A DNA stretch of 64,000 nucleotides from Oceanisphaera psychrotolerans (GTDB lineage Bacteria; Pseudomonadota; Gammaproteobacteria; Enterobacterales; Aeromonadaceae), in assembly GCF_001870485.1 (NCBI RefSeq), contig NZ_MDKE01000070.1:51640-115639 (forward strand), read 5' to 3'. Position numbers and translations under genes: made by a program. Below, piece by piece: positions 9,193 through 17,944 of this stretch (position 1 is its first letter; the number at the start of each line of letters is the position of its first letter). The notes under the pieces are model-generated. The model made no database searches. It was not told where the DNA came from and worked only from the letters and a program-made list of their open reading frames with translations.

Positions 9193-9708
9193 TTACATAG
9201 CGCTCAGACGGAACTGAGCTATCTTGTTGATTTCTTTAACTGCACGGGCAAATTCGGTGTCGTAGTCATTGTGAATACGCTCTTCGAATGCCGCCAGGAT
9301 CTGGTGCCGGTCAGACCCTCTCACCGCCATGATGAAAGGAAAGGCGAACTTTTCCTTGTAGGCGTTATTCAGCTCGGTAAAACGGGCAAACTCTTCGGCG
9401 GTACACTCGCTGATGCCGGCGCCGGCCTGCTCGCTGGTAGAGGCTTCGGTCAGCTCGCCGCGCTGGGCGGCCTTGCCGGCCAGATCCGGGTGAGCGTTGA
9501 TCAGATCGAGCTGCGCCTGCTGGTCGGCATTGCTCATCACCGCCGCCATGCGGCGGTGCAGCTGTTCGATGTGGTCATCTTCCGCGGTCAGCCCCTGATC
9601 GAAGGTCTGCTCGGCCACCCAGGGAGAGTGCTCGTAGATGTCGGCGAACGCGGCCACGAATTCGTCGCGGCTCATGGTGCTGGGAGTACAGGTAGTAAAA
9701 CGGCTCAT
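9193..9708 (-). CDS. uraD: 2-oxo-4-hydroxy-4-carboxy-5-ureidoimidazoline (OHCU) decarboxylase
   Basis: 171 residues. It decarboxylates OHCU to S-allantoin, the step after 5-hydroxyisourate hydrolase. Family features are the FVAAFADIYEHSPWVAE start, the INAHPDLAGKAA motif containing the catalytic histidine, and NNAYKEKFAFPFIMAVRG. Its ATG shares one base with the puuE stop (TAATG at 9706-9710), so it is translationally coupled to puuE. Confidence 0.95.
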   Translation of the reverse strand: MSRFTTCTPSTMSRDEFVAAFADIYEHSPWVAEQTFDQGLTAEDDHIEQLHRRMAAVMSNADQQAQLDLINAHPDLAGKAAQRGELTEASTSEQAGAGISECTAEEFARFTELNNAYKEKFAFPFIMAVRGSDRHQILAAFEERIHNDYDTEFARAVKEINKIAQFRLSAM

Positions 9709-10627
9709 TACTTGTTTCCTTTATAGGGATGGTGCTCGTGCCAGTGCCGGGCTATATCGATACGGCGGGTAAACCACACCTGATCGTGGCTGCGGGCGTA
9801 CTTGATGAAACGCTCCAGACCCGCCATCCGGCCAGGGCGCCCCAGCAGGCGGCAGTGCATGCCGATGGACAACATCTTGGGCGCCTCGGCCCCCTCTTCG
9901 TACAACACGTCGAAGGCGTCTTTCAGGTACTGGTAGAACTCTTCACCGTTGTTGTAGCACCCCTGACCGAAGCGCATGTCGTTGGTGTCCATCACGTACG
10001 GGATCACCAGGTGGCCCTGACCATTGTTGTCGACCCAGTAGGCAGATCGTCGGCGTAGGAGTCGGAGTCGTACATAAAGCCGCCCTCTTCCATCACCAGC
10101 TTGCGGGTGTTGGGGCTGTCACGGCCGGTATACCAGCCCAGCGGCCGTTCACCACAGACTCGCTCGAAGATTTCCAGCGCCTTGTGCAGATGCTCCCGCT
10201 CTTCTTCTTCGCTCATGAACTGGTAGCTGATCCACTTGTAGGCGTGGGAGCAGATCTCGTGACCTTCGTCCATGAACGCCCTGGCGATTTCCGGATAACG
10301 CTCGATGGCGGTGGCCACGGCGAAGATGGTCAGGGGAATGTCGTAACGCTTGAACAGGCGCAACAGACGCCACACACCAGCACGGCTACCGTATTCGTAG
10401 ATAGACTCCATGCTCATGTGACGGGCATCGGGAAACGACACCGCGGCCGGCATTTCGGACAGGAAAGCTTCGGATTCGCCATCGCCATGCAGCACGTTAC
10501 GCTCACCGCCTTCTTCGTAGTTCAGCACAAAGTTGATGGCGATACGGGCCTGGTTCGGCCACCTGGGGTGAGGCGGGTTGGCACCATAGCCGACGAGATC
10601 GCGAGGATAGTCGTTGTGTTGGCTCAT
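9708..10627 (-). pseudogene. puuE: Allantoinase PuuE (polysaccharide-deacetylase type), frameshifted
   Basis: PuuE is the metal-independent NodB-fold allantoinase that hydrolyses allantoin to allantoate. The N-terminal frame (10627 to about 10042) shows DYPRDLVGYGANPPHPRWP and EICSHAYKWISYQFMSEEEE. The second frame (about 10042 to 9708) continues IPYVMDTNDMRFGQGCYNNGEEF to GNK. One missing base near 10042 (CTGCC-TAC) separates them; restoring it gives the family sequence DDLPYWVDNNGQGHLVIPYV and 306 residues, the expected length. It is probably a sequencing deletion. It is first gene of a puuE-uraD-allA block, divergent from hiuH across a region holding a perfect palindrome. Confidence 0.9.
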
Positions 10628-10701
10628 CGAAAAAACTCCTTGAAACGCAGGTTTGAGACACCAGCCGAGACAAGATATGCAGCAGGGGCTGGCCAGTCAT
10701 A

Positions 10702-10735
10702 ATATTGATTTTATTGTATACAATAAAATCAATAT
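10702..10735. promoter_or_regulatory. 34-bp perfect palindrome, candidate GntR (FadR-type) operator
   Basis: A perfect 34-base inverted repeat centred at 10718/10719 with core TTGTATACAA, in the 396-base divergent region between puuE and hiuH. The TNGTATACAA core, with palindromic AT-rich arms, is the form bound by FCD-domain GntR regulators. A related core, TCGTATACAA, lies at 33090-33099 upstream of the GntR gene in this window. The rest of 10628-11023 holds no supportable gene. Confidence 0.65.
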
Positions 10736-11023
10736 GTGTAAATAACAGGTTTGATTTTTGTATCACATCATACCGAAAATCTTGCTTTGAACCACCAAAG
10801 TAAAGACAATCCTGCCTGGTCAGGATAATAAATAATGCAATGTCACCGGAAATTGTGATCATTATGCTTGATTATGTTAATTAAATGTAGACTAGGCGAT
10901 ATTATCTTGATATAAAACTAACCCTGTCACCGCACTCTCCTGGCCACAATATGGAACAAGGAAAACCGCGAAGACAGTACCTTGAATGAACGGAGACGCG
11001 TAATACGCGCAAGGTAACGAACC

Positions 11024-11377
11024 ATGGGAAGATTAACCACACATATCCTCGACGCTTCGAAGGGCCTGCCCGGCTCCGATATTAAAATCGAACTGTATCG
11101 GGTTGAAGGTGAGCACACTACTTTGATCAATACTGTGTACACCAATAGCGATGGCCGTACCGATGCCCCCGTGCTGGAAGGCGAAGACTATGTGCCCGGC
11201 AAATACCAATTGGTGTTTCATACCGGTCCCTATATGAAGAGACAAGGTGTTGAACTGCTGGAGCCAGCCTTTCTGGATGACGTCGTCATTCGCTTCGGCC
11301 TGGCCGAAGGCCAGGAACACTATCATGTACCACTGCTTATCTCACCCTACAGCTACTCTACCTACAGAGGCAGCTAA
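11024..11377 (+). CDS. hiuH: 5-hydroxyisourate hydrolase
   Basis: 117 residues, a transthyretin-like protein that hydrolyses 5-hydroxyisourate to OHCU. The diagnostic features are present: the N-terminal THILDASKGLPG segment with H7, a central arginine in FRL-type context, and the C-terminal YRGS tetrapeptide (114-117), which carries catalytic residues. There is no signal peptide, so it acts in the cytoplasm. It is followed 93 bases later by the purine permease. Confidence 0.97.
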   Translation: MGRLTTHILDASKGLPGSDIKIELYRVEGEHTTLINTVYTNSDGRTDAPVLEGEDYVPGKYQLVFHTGPYMKRQGVELLEPAFLDDVVIRFGLAEGQEHYHVPLLISPYSYSTYRGS

Positions 11378-11470
11378 CGGGTAGCATACAGCACCAGCCA
11401 ACGCCGAAGGTCACCACATATCGTTCGGCATTGGCTGTCTGTCATTCCATCTACTCGAGGACTTCCGGTC

Positions 11471-12814
11471 ATGGAAAATGCCAAACATGAGTCAACCCCG
11501 CAATCCATCCCAACTTCCGGGGGCATGCTTGAAAAGTGGTTTAAATTGAGTGCCCATGGCACCTCGGTCAAAACCGAACTGGTTGCCGGCCTGACCACTT
11601 TTATCACCATGGCCTACATCATTTTTGTTAACCCCAATATCATGGCCGCCTCGGGCATGGATGCCGGCGCCGTCTTCGTGGCCACCTGTATCGGTGCCGC
11701 CATTGCCACTCTGTTCATGGGTCTGTACGCCAACTGGCCGGTCGGTCTGGCGCCGGGTATGGGCCTGAATGCCTTTTTCGCCTTCACCGTGGTCGGCGAA
11801 ATGGGTTACAGCTGGGAAGTCGCGCTCGGCGCCGTGTTCTGGTCCGGCGTGATTTTTACCGCCATGAGCTTCTGGAAAATTCGTGAATGGGTGCTCGACG
11901 CCATTCCCGAATCGTTACGCTATGCCATGACGGCCGGTGTCGGCCTCTTTCTTGGCCTGATCGGCCTGAAAACGGCCGGTATCGTCACCGCCAGCCCGGC
12001 CACCCTGATCACCCTCGGCGATTTGACGCAACCCAGTGCCTGGCTCGCCGCCGTCTGTTTCCTGACCATCGCCATTCTGGTACATCGCAGGATATTCGGC
12101 GCCGTATTAATCGGCGTGATCGGCGTGACTCTGGCGGGTCTGTTGATGGGCATCGTCGAATACAACGGCGTCTTCGCCATGCCCCCCGGCATCGCCCCCA
12201 CCTTCATGAAACTGGATATCATGGGTGCGCTGGATGTAGGCATGATCACCGTGATCCTGTCGTTTCTGTTCGTGAACATGTTCGACACTGCCGGCACCCT
12301 GATGGGCGTGGCCGAGCGGGCCAACCTGCGTCGGCCGGACGGCTCCATCGAAGGCCTGAAAAAGTCCCTGAAAGCCGACAGCGCCTCTTCCGTCATCGGT
12401 ACCTTCGTTGGCTGCCCGCCGGTAACCAGTTATGTGGAAAGCGCCGCCGGCGTGGCCGCCGGGGGCCGCACCGGCCTGACCGCGGTCACCATTGCCGCGC
12501 TGTTCCTGCTGTCGATGTTCCTGTCACCGCTGGCCGGCATGATACCGCCCTACGCCACTGCCGGTGCCCTGCTCTACGTGGCCTTCGCCATGATGAGCAG
12601 CCTGGCCAGGATCGAATGGGACGATTATACCGAGATGGCCCCGGCCGCCATCACCGCCCTGATGATGCCGCTGACCTTCTCCATCGCCAACGGTATCGCC
12701 ATGGGCTTTGTCAGCTACGCCGTTCTCAAGTTGGCCACCGGTCAGGCGCACAAGGTCTCGGTCGGCGTCTATGTGCTGAGCGCCATCTTCATTGCCAAGT
12801 TCATTTATATGTAA
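11471..12814 (+). CDS. NCS2 purine permease, AzgA type (guanine/hypoxanthine or adenine)
   Basis: 447 residues with 12-14 hydrophobic segments. The N-terminus (LSAHGTSVKTELVAGLTTFITMAYIIFVNP) and the motifs GLAPGMGLNAFFAF, NMFDTAGTLMGVAERA and GCPPVTSYVESAAGVAAGGRTGLTA are those of the AzgA-like branch of NCS2 transporters (E. coli GhxP/GhxQ/AdeP/AdeQ), which import guanine, hypoxanthine or adenine by proton symport. It sits downstream of hiuH and ends at a strong terminator, supplying substrate to the guanine deaminase/Xdh genes 21 kb away. Exact base preference cannot be told from sequence. Confidence 0.92.
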   Translation: MENAKHESTPQSIPTSGGMLEKWFKLSAHGTSVKTELVAGLTTFITMAYIIFVNPNIMAASGMDAGAVFVATCIGAAIATLFMGLYANWPVGLAPGMGLNAFFAFTVVGEMGYSWEVALGAVFWSGVIFTAMSFWKIREWVLDAIPESLRYAMTAGVGLFLGLIGLKTAGIVTASPATLITLGDLTQPSAWLAAVCFLTIAILVHRRIFGAVLIGVIGVTLAGLLMGIVEYNGVFAMPPGIAPTFMKLDIMGALDVGMITVILSFLFVNMFDTAGTLMGVAERANLRRPDGSIEGLKKSLKADSASSVIGTFVGCPPVTSYVESAAGVAAGGRTGLTAVTIAALFLLSMFLSPLAGMIPPYATAGALLYVAFAMMSSLARIEWDDYTEMAPAAITALMMPLTFSIANGIAMGFVSYAVLKLATGQAHKVSVGVYVLSAIFIAKFIYM

Positions 12815-12841
12815 CGCCACGATGTAATGGCTCGGACAAAC

Positions 12842-12874
12842 AAAAAACCACCGGCTCAGACCGGTGGTTTTTTT
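12842..12874. terminator. Bidirectional rho-independent terminator
   Basis: A-run, stem ACCACCGG / CCGGTGGT with loop CTCAGA, then a seven-T run. It lies between the convergent purine permease and DUF3461 genes and can serve both. Confidence 0.93.
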
Positions 12875-12898
12875 ATGGTGGCCAGACGATGCCGGTAG

Positions 12899-13240
12899 TC
12901 AGTCCGGCAGTTCGGCCAGCCTTCGTTTGAGTTCCGCCATCTTGTCCTCCATGACCTGCTCGAGCTGCTCCAGATTCTGTACTATCGCCATTCGTGGATC
13001 GGGCTGGCGTTGTTCCAGTATCTGCTCAAGCTCGGCACGAACCTGCTGCAACGTGGCCTGAACCTCGGAATGGTTATCGCAGGGAAAACGAAACTTGAGG
13101 CTGGCCGGCAGGCAGGAGTCGGCGGGGCGTTCGAAATAGACCTTCAGCACCTCATGATCATGATGACGGCTGATGGTGAAACGACTGATGGCATCGATGT
13201 CATCGATGCCCATGGCGGTCAATGTCGTGGAAACTGGCAT
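12899..13240 (-). CDS. DUF3461 family protein (paralogue 1)
   Basis: 113 residues resembling the second DUF3461 protein at 13782-14195: both begin with a T-x-MGI-x-x-x-D-x-ISRF/Y-S signature, continue V-LKVY-x-RP and end in a charged helix of the form LEQVMEDKMAELKRRLAEL. The family is small, cytosolic and uncharacterised in gammaproteobacteria. The C-terminal 40 residues should form a coiled coil. Confidence 0.75.
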   Translation of the reverse strand: MPVSTTLTAMGIDDIDAISRFTISRHHDHEVLKVYFERPADSCLPASLKFRFPCDNHSEVQATLQQVRAELEQILEQRQPDPRMAIVQNLEQLEQVMEDKMAELKRRLAELPD

Positions 13241-13473
13241 ACCGATAATCCCTATTGGCCGGAAAGAAGACAGCGTAGCAAAACCGACCTTGAAATGACA
13301 TTACAAGCTGTTAACACAGCCTAGCGGCTGTTTGCCCCCGCGATTAGAACCAGTCAACCTGAACGATGAGTCCAGCTGGCCCTATCGTTCTGGTGACGCT
13401 GGTGCTAGCCGTCAACCGCCGTGCCTTTTAGATTGGTATCTGTACCCAATCTCAACCAATAAGGAACCGGTTT

Positions 13474-13725
13474 ATGTCGGAACAAAAGGAAGTGACCATC
13501 CATCTGAACGATGCCACCGCCCGTCTGTTTGCCGAGTACGAAGCCTTTACCCGGGTCACGCCGGAAGTGTATGTGCAGCAACTGATCGAAAAGACGATGC
13601 CGACGCTGGAAGCCATGGTTGGGGCATTACGCGATGCCAATGGCGATGAAGAGGCGGTCATGGAGTTGTTTGGCAAGAAAATGGCGGAGTCGATGTTGAG
13701 ACAGCAACAGGCTCAGGCATCCTGA
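13474..13725 (+). CDS. Small hypothetical protein
   Basis: 83 residues starting at ATG 13474 after a TAAGGAAC ribosome site. It is mostly helical and acidic (VTIHLNDATARLFAEYEAFTRV, then VYVQQLIEKTMPTLEAMVGAL and a Gln-rich end); the first 30 residues vaguely recall a ribbon-helix-helix arrangement but no family is recognised. It lies between the two DUF3461 genes on the opposite strand and is followed by a terminator. Confidence 0.7.
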   Translation: MSEQKEVTIHLNDATARLFAEYEAFTRVTPEVYVQQLIEKTMPTLEAMVGALRDANGDEEAVMELFGKKMAESMLRQQQAQAS

Positions 13726-13753
13726 GTCGCCGTCACCAGAACAGCAGCATCGA

Positions 13754-13776
13754 AAAGGGCGGCCGAGCCGCCCTTT
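13754..13776. terminator. Rho-independent terminator
   Basis: Stem AAAGGGCGGC / GCCGCCCTTT with loop CGA, between the convergent 83-residue gene and the second DUF3461 gene. The T-run is short in both directions. Confidence 0.75.
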
Positions 13777-13781
13777 CTGCA

Positions 13782-14195
13782 TTAGCTGAGTGCTTCAATC
13801 TGCCGGCGGAGTTCGTCCAGCTTCGCCTTCATCACCTGCTCCATATGCGCCAGATCGGCCAGCAACTGCTGTTTGGTATCCTGCGCCGCTACGTCATCAC
13901 CCGCCGGCACCTCGGCGGGCTGCAGCAAGGCCTGCAATTCTGCCAACGCCTGACGAAGGATCGGGCTGGTGTCTTCCAGCTTGTGCCATGCTTCGGTTTT
14001 CTGAAATTCGACCGGTACATTGGTCCTGGCGCGGGCAAAGGTGAACTTCTTGCTGCGCGACAGGAAAGATCCGCTCGGCCGGCGATAATAGACCTTGAGC
14101 ACATCGGCCCGGACCTCGCGGCGCAGGCTGTAACGGCTGATGCTGTCGAAAGAAGTGATTCCCATCTGTTCCAGGGTTGGATACGTTGCTGTCAT
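13782..14195 (-). CDS. DUF3461 family protein (paralogue 2)
   Basis: 137 residues. The start YPTLEQMGITSFDSISRYSLR, the DVLKVYYRRPSGSFLSRSKKFTFAR block and the helical C-terminus (LADLAHMEQVMKAKLDELRRQIEAL) fit DUF3461, a conserved family without known function. The ATG at 14195 is preferred over a TTG four codons upstream. The gap 14196-14407 upstream of it holds no feature that can be supported. Confidence 0.8.
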   Translation of the reverse strand: MTATYPTLEQMGITSFDSISRYSLRREVRADVLKVYYRRPSGSFLSRSKKFTFARARTNVPVEFQKTEAWHKLEDTSPILRQALAELQALLQPAEVPAGDDVAAQDTKQQLLADLAHMEQVMKAKLDELRRQIEALS

Positions 14196-14407
14196 CTGTT
14201 TGCCCAAAAAAGTAATACGACTAAAAATATACTGCTACAACAAGCAAGTAGCAGTGTATTGCACTAGGGGCGTCGGATCCGTGACAGTAGATAAAGACGG
14301 GGCCATTCCTGGCGGGAGAACTCACGCAATACATAATAGCGGGAATTGTAAGCAAACCCTGCCAGAAATGACAGGGCCAGATGTTAATACCGGCTGGAAC
14401 CAGCCTG

Positions 14408-15739
14408 CTAGACCGATATCAGCAATGTCTTCAGGTGGCAGAAGGCCTTGATGTTGAACCGCCCCTCCGGCGCCGGGCTGAATCCGGACGGATAGCCCTT
14501 GCCCTGATAAGGATCCATATTCACCAGGCTGGATCCAAACGGCAGCCGTCGCGCCAGCCGTTCGCCCTGAGTCAGATCCCGGGTCCAGATGCTTACGGTG
14601 CCGTCCGGCCCCAGCTCCTGACACATCTCGCTGATCGCATCCATGTGCGGCACCCGGAGCACGCAGGCCAGGGGACCACTCAGTTGCCGGCGAAACACCG
14701 GCATCTCGGGTTGTACCCGATCCAGCAGGGAAGCGGGATAATACCAGCCTTCCCCGGCCGGCAACTCACAACCCTGTTCGACCCGGGCACCATCGGCCAG
14801 TGCCGCTTGCACCTGTTGGTGCAATTCATCCCGCTGTAACCGGGTGGCCAGCGGCCCCAGCGTGGTACTCAGTTTGTCCGGCTCTCCCGGCTGCAACTCG
14901 GCGAGCCGGGCCGAAAGCCGGGCCACAAAGTCATCGGCAATGCCCGGAGTCACCATGAAGCCTCTCGCCGCATGACCCAGCTGGCCGGCATTGCGAAAAC
15001 GGGAGCGCAGTGCCGCCTCCACCGCCATATCCAGATCCGCATCATCCAGGATGATATGCAGCTCGGTTTCATCCAGTTCCAGCACTATCGGCTTCAACTG
15101 CTGTCCGGCCAGTGCCGCCACCCGGCTGGCATCTTCCCGGTTGCCACTGAACGCCAGCGCCTTCACCCGGTCGTCGGCAATCAACGCGGCAACCTGCGAC
15201 TTGGTAATCAACAGGCTGGACACCAGCCCATCGGGCGCACCGGCCTCGGCCAGCAGCAATTCGATTTCCCGGGCACAGTGCGGCAGGTTCTCGGCCAGCT
15301 TCAGCAGCATGACGTTACCGGCCATCAGAGTTGGCGCCAGCACGCGAAACACCTGCCACAAAGGGAAACGCCAGGAGCTCAGCAGCAGTATCGTACCCAT
15401 GGGTTCGAAGGTGGTCATGCTTCGCGCCAGCGGCAGCATGGCCTGACCGTGGGCGGCAAAGTAGGCACACTCCAGCGCACAGCGGTCCACCTCGGCCAGG
15501 GCTTCGCTCAGCAGCTTGCCCATGTCCCGGGTCATGCACAGTGCCAGTCGCTCCCGATTGGCGGACAACAGTGACGCCAGCCGGTTCAGCAAGGCGCTGC
15601 GTTCGGCAAAGGCGCTATGCCGCCACGCCTGTGCGGCCTGACAGCTCTGCTGTACGCGTCGTTCGAGTTCGGAGGCAGACAGCGTATCGATACGCTCCAC
15701 CTCAGCCCCGGTTGCCGGGTGATACGAGATAAATGCCAT
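14408..15739 (-). CDS. Degenerate aldehyde dehydrogenase family protein lacking the catalytic cysteine
   Basis: 443 residues aligning along its length with succinate-semialdehyde dehydrogenases of the Sad/YneI type (for example FPLWQVFRVLAPTLMAGN and NAGQ). The active site is ruined: the nucleophilic cysteine of NxGQxC is glycine (codon at 14975-14977), the oxyanion asparagine in PWNFP is arginine (SSWRFP), LELGG reads LELDE, EEMFGP reads RRQLSGP, and the C-terminal GGxKxSGxGRE is lost. The frame is intact, so this is a maintained pseudoenzyme or an early relic. GGGAGGGG before the ATG at 15739 fixes the start. It is divergent from the SulP gene. Confidence 0.85.
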   Translation of the reverse strand: MAFISYHPATGAEVERIDTLSASELERRVQQSCQAAQAWRHSAFAERSALLNRLASLLSANRERLALCMTRDMGKLLSEALAEVDRCALECAYFAAHGQAMLPLARSMTTFEPMGTILLLSSWRFPLWQVFRVLAPTLMAGNVMLLKLAENLPHCAREIELLLAEAGAPDGLVSSLLITKSQVAALIADDRVKALAFSGNREDASRVAALAGQQLKPIVLELDETELHIILDDADLDMAVEAALRSRFRNAGQLGHAARGFMVTPGIADDFVARLSARLAELQPGEPDKLSTTLGPLATRLQRDELHQQVQAALADGARVEQGCELPAGEGWYYPASLLDRVQPEMPVFRRQLSGPLACVLRVPHMDAISEMCQELGPDGTVSIWTRDLTQGERLARRLPFGSSLVNMDPYQGKGYPSGFSPAPEGRFNIKAFCHLKTLLISV

Positions 15740-16007
15740 AATGCCCCTCCCAGCTGTTTTCTGCCTGGCTGGCGGTGCAGAATGGCACCTCCACTTCGGC
15801 AAGGGATGACGGCTGCGGTGATATAATAAAAAATACGAACTGCGCCACCGCCGCCGGCTCATTGTAAAATCGTTTCTGCCGTGACGTTATCCGGATGTTA
15901 ACAGTGCAACAATGGCCAGTTATCCTCGATCGATAGATCCAAACCTTATCGCCCGCCGCCAGGTTCCTGACGGCAACGGATGCACGACAACACAAGGGAG
16001 AATAAAG

Positions 16008-17804
16008 ATGGCAAACAAGGCCCTGAGCAAACCGGATATCTGGACCCGGTTGCTGCCGTTCCTGCAGTGGACGCCGCTGGTCAATGGTACCAGCCTGCGG
16101 GCAGACGCTCAGGCCGGGCTGACCAACGCCGTTATCGTGTTGCCCCAGGGCGTGGCCTATGCCCTTATCGCCGGCTTGCCGCCGGAATACGGACTCTACG
16201 CCGCCATCATACCGGCCATTATCGCCGCCCTGTTCGGCTCTTCCTGGCACCTGATCTCCGGCCCGACCGCCGCCATGTCCATCGTGGTATTCACCTCGGT
16301 CAGCCCGCTGGCAGAACCGGGGACGGCCGAATTCATCGCCCTGGCGCTGACCCTGACCCTGATGAAGGGGGTCTTTCAACTGGTGATGGCTGCGGCCCGG
16401 CTCGGCGTGCTGGTCAACTTCGTTTCCCACTCGGTGGTGATTGGTTTTACCGCCGGCGCCGCCGTGGTCATCGCCGCCAGCCAACTACAGAATCTGCTGG
16501 GATTGTCGCTGCCAACCGACGGCAGCTTTACCGACAATGGCTGGCAGGTATTGAGCCATTTGTCCCAGGCCGATCCCTACAGTCTGGCGGTGGGTCTGCT
16601 GACCCTGGTAAGTTGCATACTGATCAAGAAAATCCGTCCGCGCTGGCCCAATATGCTGCTGGCCCTGGCGCTGGCCAGCGGACTGGCGCTGTTACTCGAC
16701 CCCGGGCAACAGCATATCGCCATGGTGGGGGCCATTCCCGCCAGCCTGCCACCATTGAGCATGCCCGATCTCAGCTTCGGCAGTATCAGCGCGCTTTCCT
16801 CCGGCGCCCTGGCCATCAGCCTGCTCGGGCTGGTCGAAGCCTCTTCCATCTCCCGGGCCATCGCCAGCCGCTCCCATCAGCGACTGGATGACAATCAGGA
16901 GTTTATCGGCCAGGGCCTGTCGAATCTGGTCGGCGCCTTCTTCTCCTGCTATGCCTCTTCCGGCTCATTTACCCGCACCGGCGTCAACTATACCAGTGGT
17001 GCCCGAACCCCCCTGGCGGCGGTATTTGCCTCGCTGTTCCTGCTGGTGATACTGCTGCTTTTTTCCGGCATCACCGCCTGGCTGCCCATCCCGGCCATGG
17101 CCGGTCTGCTGCTGGTGGTGGCCTGGAACCTGATCGATGTGCGTCACATCAAACTGATCTTCCGTGCGGCCAGGTCCGAAACCACGGTCCTGCTGGTCAC
17201 CTTTGCCGCCACCTTGCTGGTGGCACTGGAGTTTGCCATTTATGCGGGGGTGATACTGTCACTGGTGTTTTATCTGAAACGAACCTCGACCCCGCGCATC
17301 GTGTCCATCCTGCCGGACCCGGATGCCAGGCACCCGTTCTTTGTCAGCGCCGAGCAACGACGCCTGCCCTATTGTCCGCAGCTGCGCATCATTCGCATCG
17401 AAGGTTCGCTGTTTTTCGGGGCGGTAAACCATGTGCAAGAATACCTGCAGAATATCCGCGAGCCCCGCCTGCTGATCGTGGGCAACGGCATGAATTTCGT
17501 GGATATCGTCGGTGCCGAAATGCTGTTGCAGGAGTCTCAGCGGCGACGGGCCGCCGGGGGCGATCTCTATCTGGGCAACCTCAAGGAGGGGGTGCTGCGG
17601 ACCTTGAAGCGCAACAACCTGATCGAGCAACTGGGTGAGGATCATATTTTCATCAACAAGGGCCAGGCCATTCACCGTATCTACAACCAGCTGGATCCGG
17701 CGGTTTGCAAAACCTGTACCGCCAGAATTTTCCAGGAATGCCATATCGCCCCGCCGGGTGAAAAGCCGCTCGAGGGTAGCACCATCACGCGACAGAAAGT
17801 CTGA
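16008..17804 (+). CDS. SulP family inorganic anion transporter with C-terminal STAS domain
   Basis: 598 residues from the ATG at 16008 (AAGGGAG upstream). About 12 membrane segments span residues 20-410, with the SulP signatures ALIAGLPPEYGLYAAIIPAIIAALFGSS and the SGSFTRTGVNYTSGARTPLAAV stretch. A STAS domain follows at about residues 455-570 (RIIRIEGSLFFGAVNHVQEYL). The last 35 residues contain CKTCTARIFQECH, an unusual cysteine-rich tail. SulP proteins carry sulfate, bicarbonate or related anions. Next to sulfonate catabolism, sulfate or sulfite movement is plausible but unproven. Confidence 0.9.
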   Translation: MANKALSKPDIWTRLLPFLQWTPLVNGTSLRADAQAGLTNAVIVLPQGVAYALIAGLPPEYGLYAAIIPAIIAALFGSSWHLISGPTAAMSIVVFTSVSPLAEPGTAEFIALALTLTLMKGVFQLVMAAARLGVLVNFVSHSVVIGFTAGAAVVIAASQLQNLLGLSLPTDGSFTDNGWQVLSHLSQADPYSLAVGLLTLVSCILIKKIRPRWPNMLLALALASGLALLLDPGQQHIAMVGAIPASLPPLSMPDLSFGSISALSSGALAISLLGLVEASSISRAIASRSHQRLDDNQEFIGQGLSNLVGAFFSCYASSGSFTRTGVNYTSGARTPLAAVFASLFLLVILLLFSGITAWLPIPAMAGLLLVVAWNLIDVRHIKLIFRAARSETTVLLVTFAATLLVALEFAIYAGVILSLVFYLKRTSTPRIVSILPDPDARHPFFVSAEQRRLPYCPQLRIIRIEGSLFFGAVNHVQEYLQNIREPRLLIVGNGMNFVDIVGAEMLLQESQRRRAAGGDLYLGNLKEGVLRTLKRNNLIEQLGEDHIFINKGQAIHRIYNQLDPAVCKTCTARIFQECHIAPPGEKPLEGSTITRQKV

Positions 17805-17944
17805 ACACTGCCGGCAGCTCAGGGGCCTGCCGGCGGCCCACTGGCTACATCCCCCCGTGCTAACTGGCCCCTGCCCGGGGCCGGACCGGCAGATACACTG
17901 TTAACACTCTGTTTACCCGTGTCGCCGCAAACGAGGGCAATACC

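Noticed and set aside
17805..17944. Terminator after the SulP gene
   Set aside because: GCCGGCAG/CTGCCGGC forms a stem but no T-run follows; read-through into cobS is possible.
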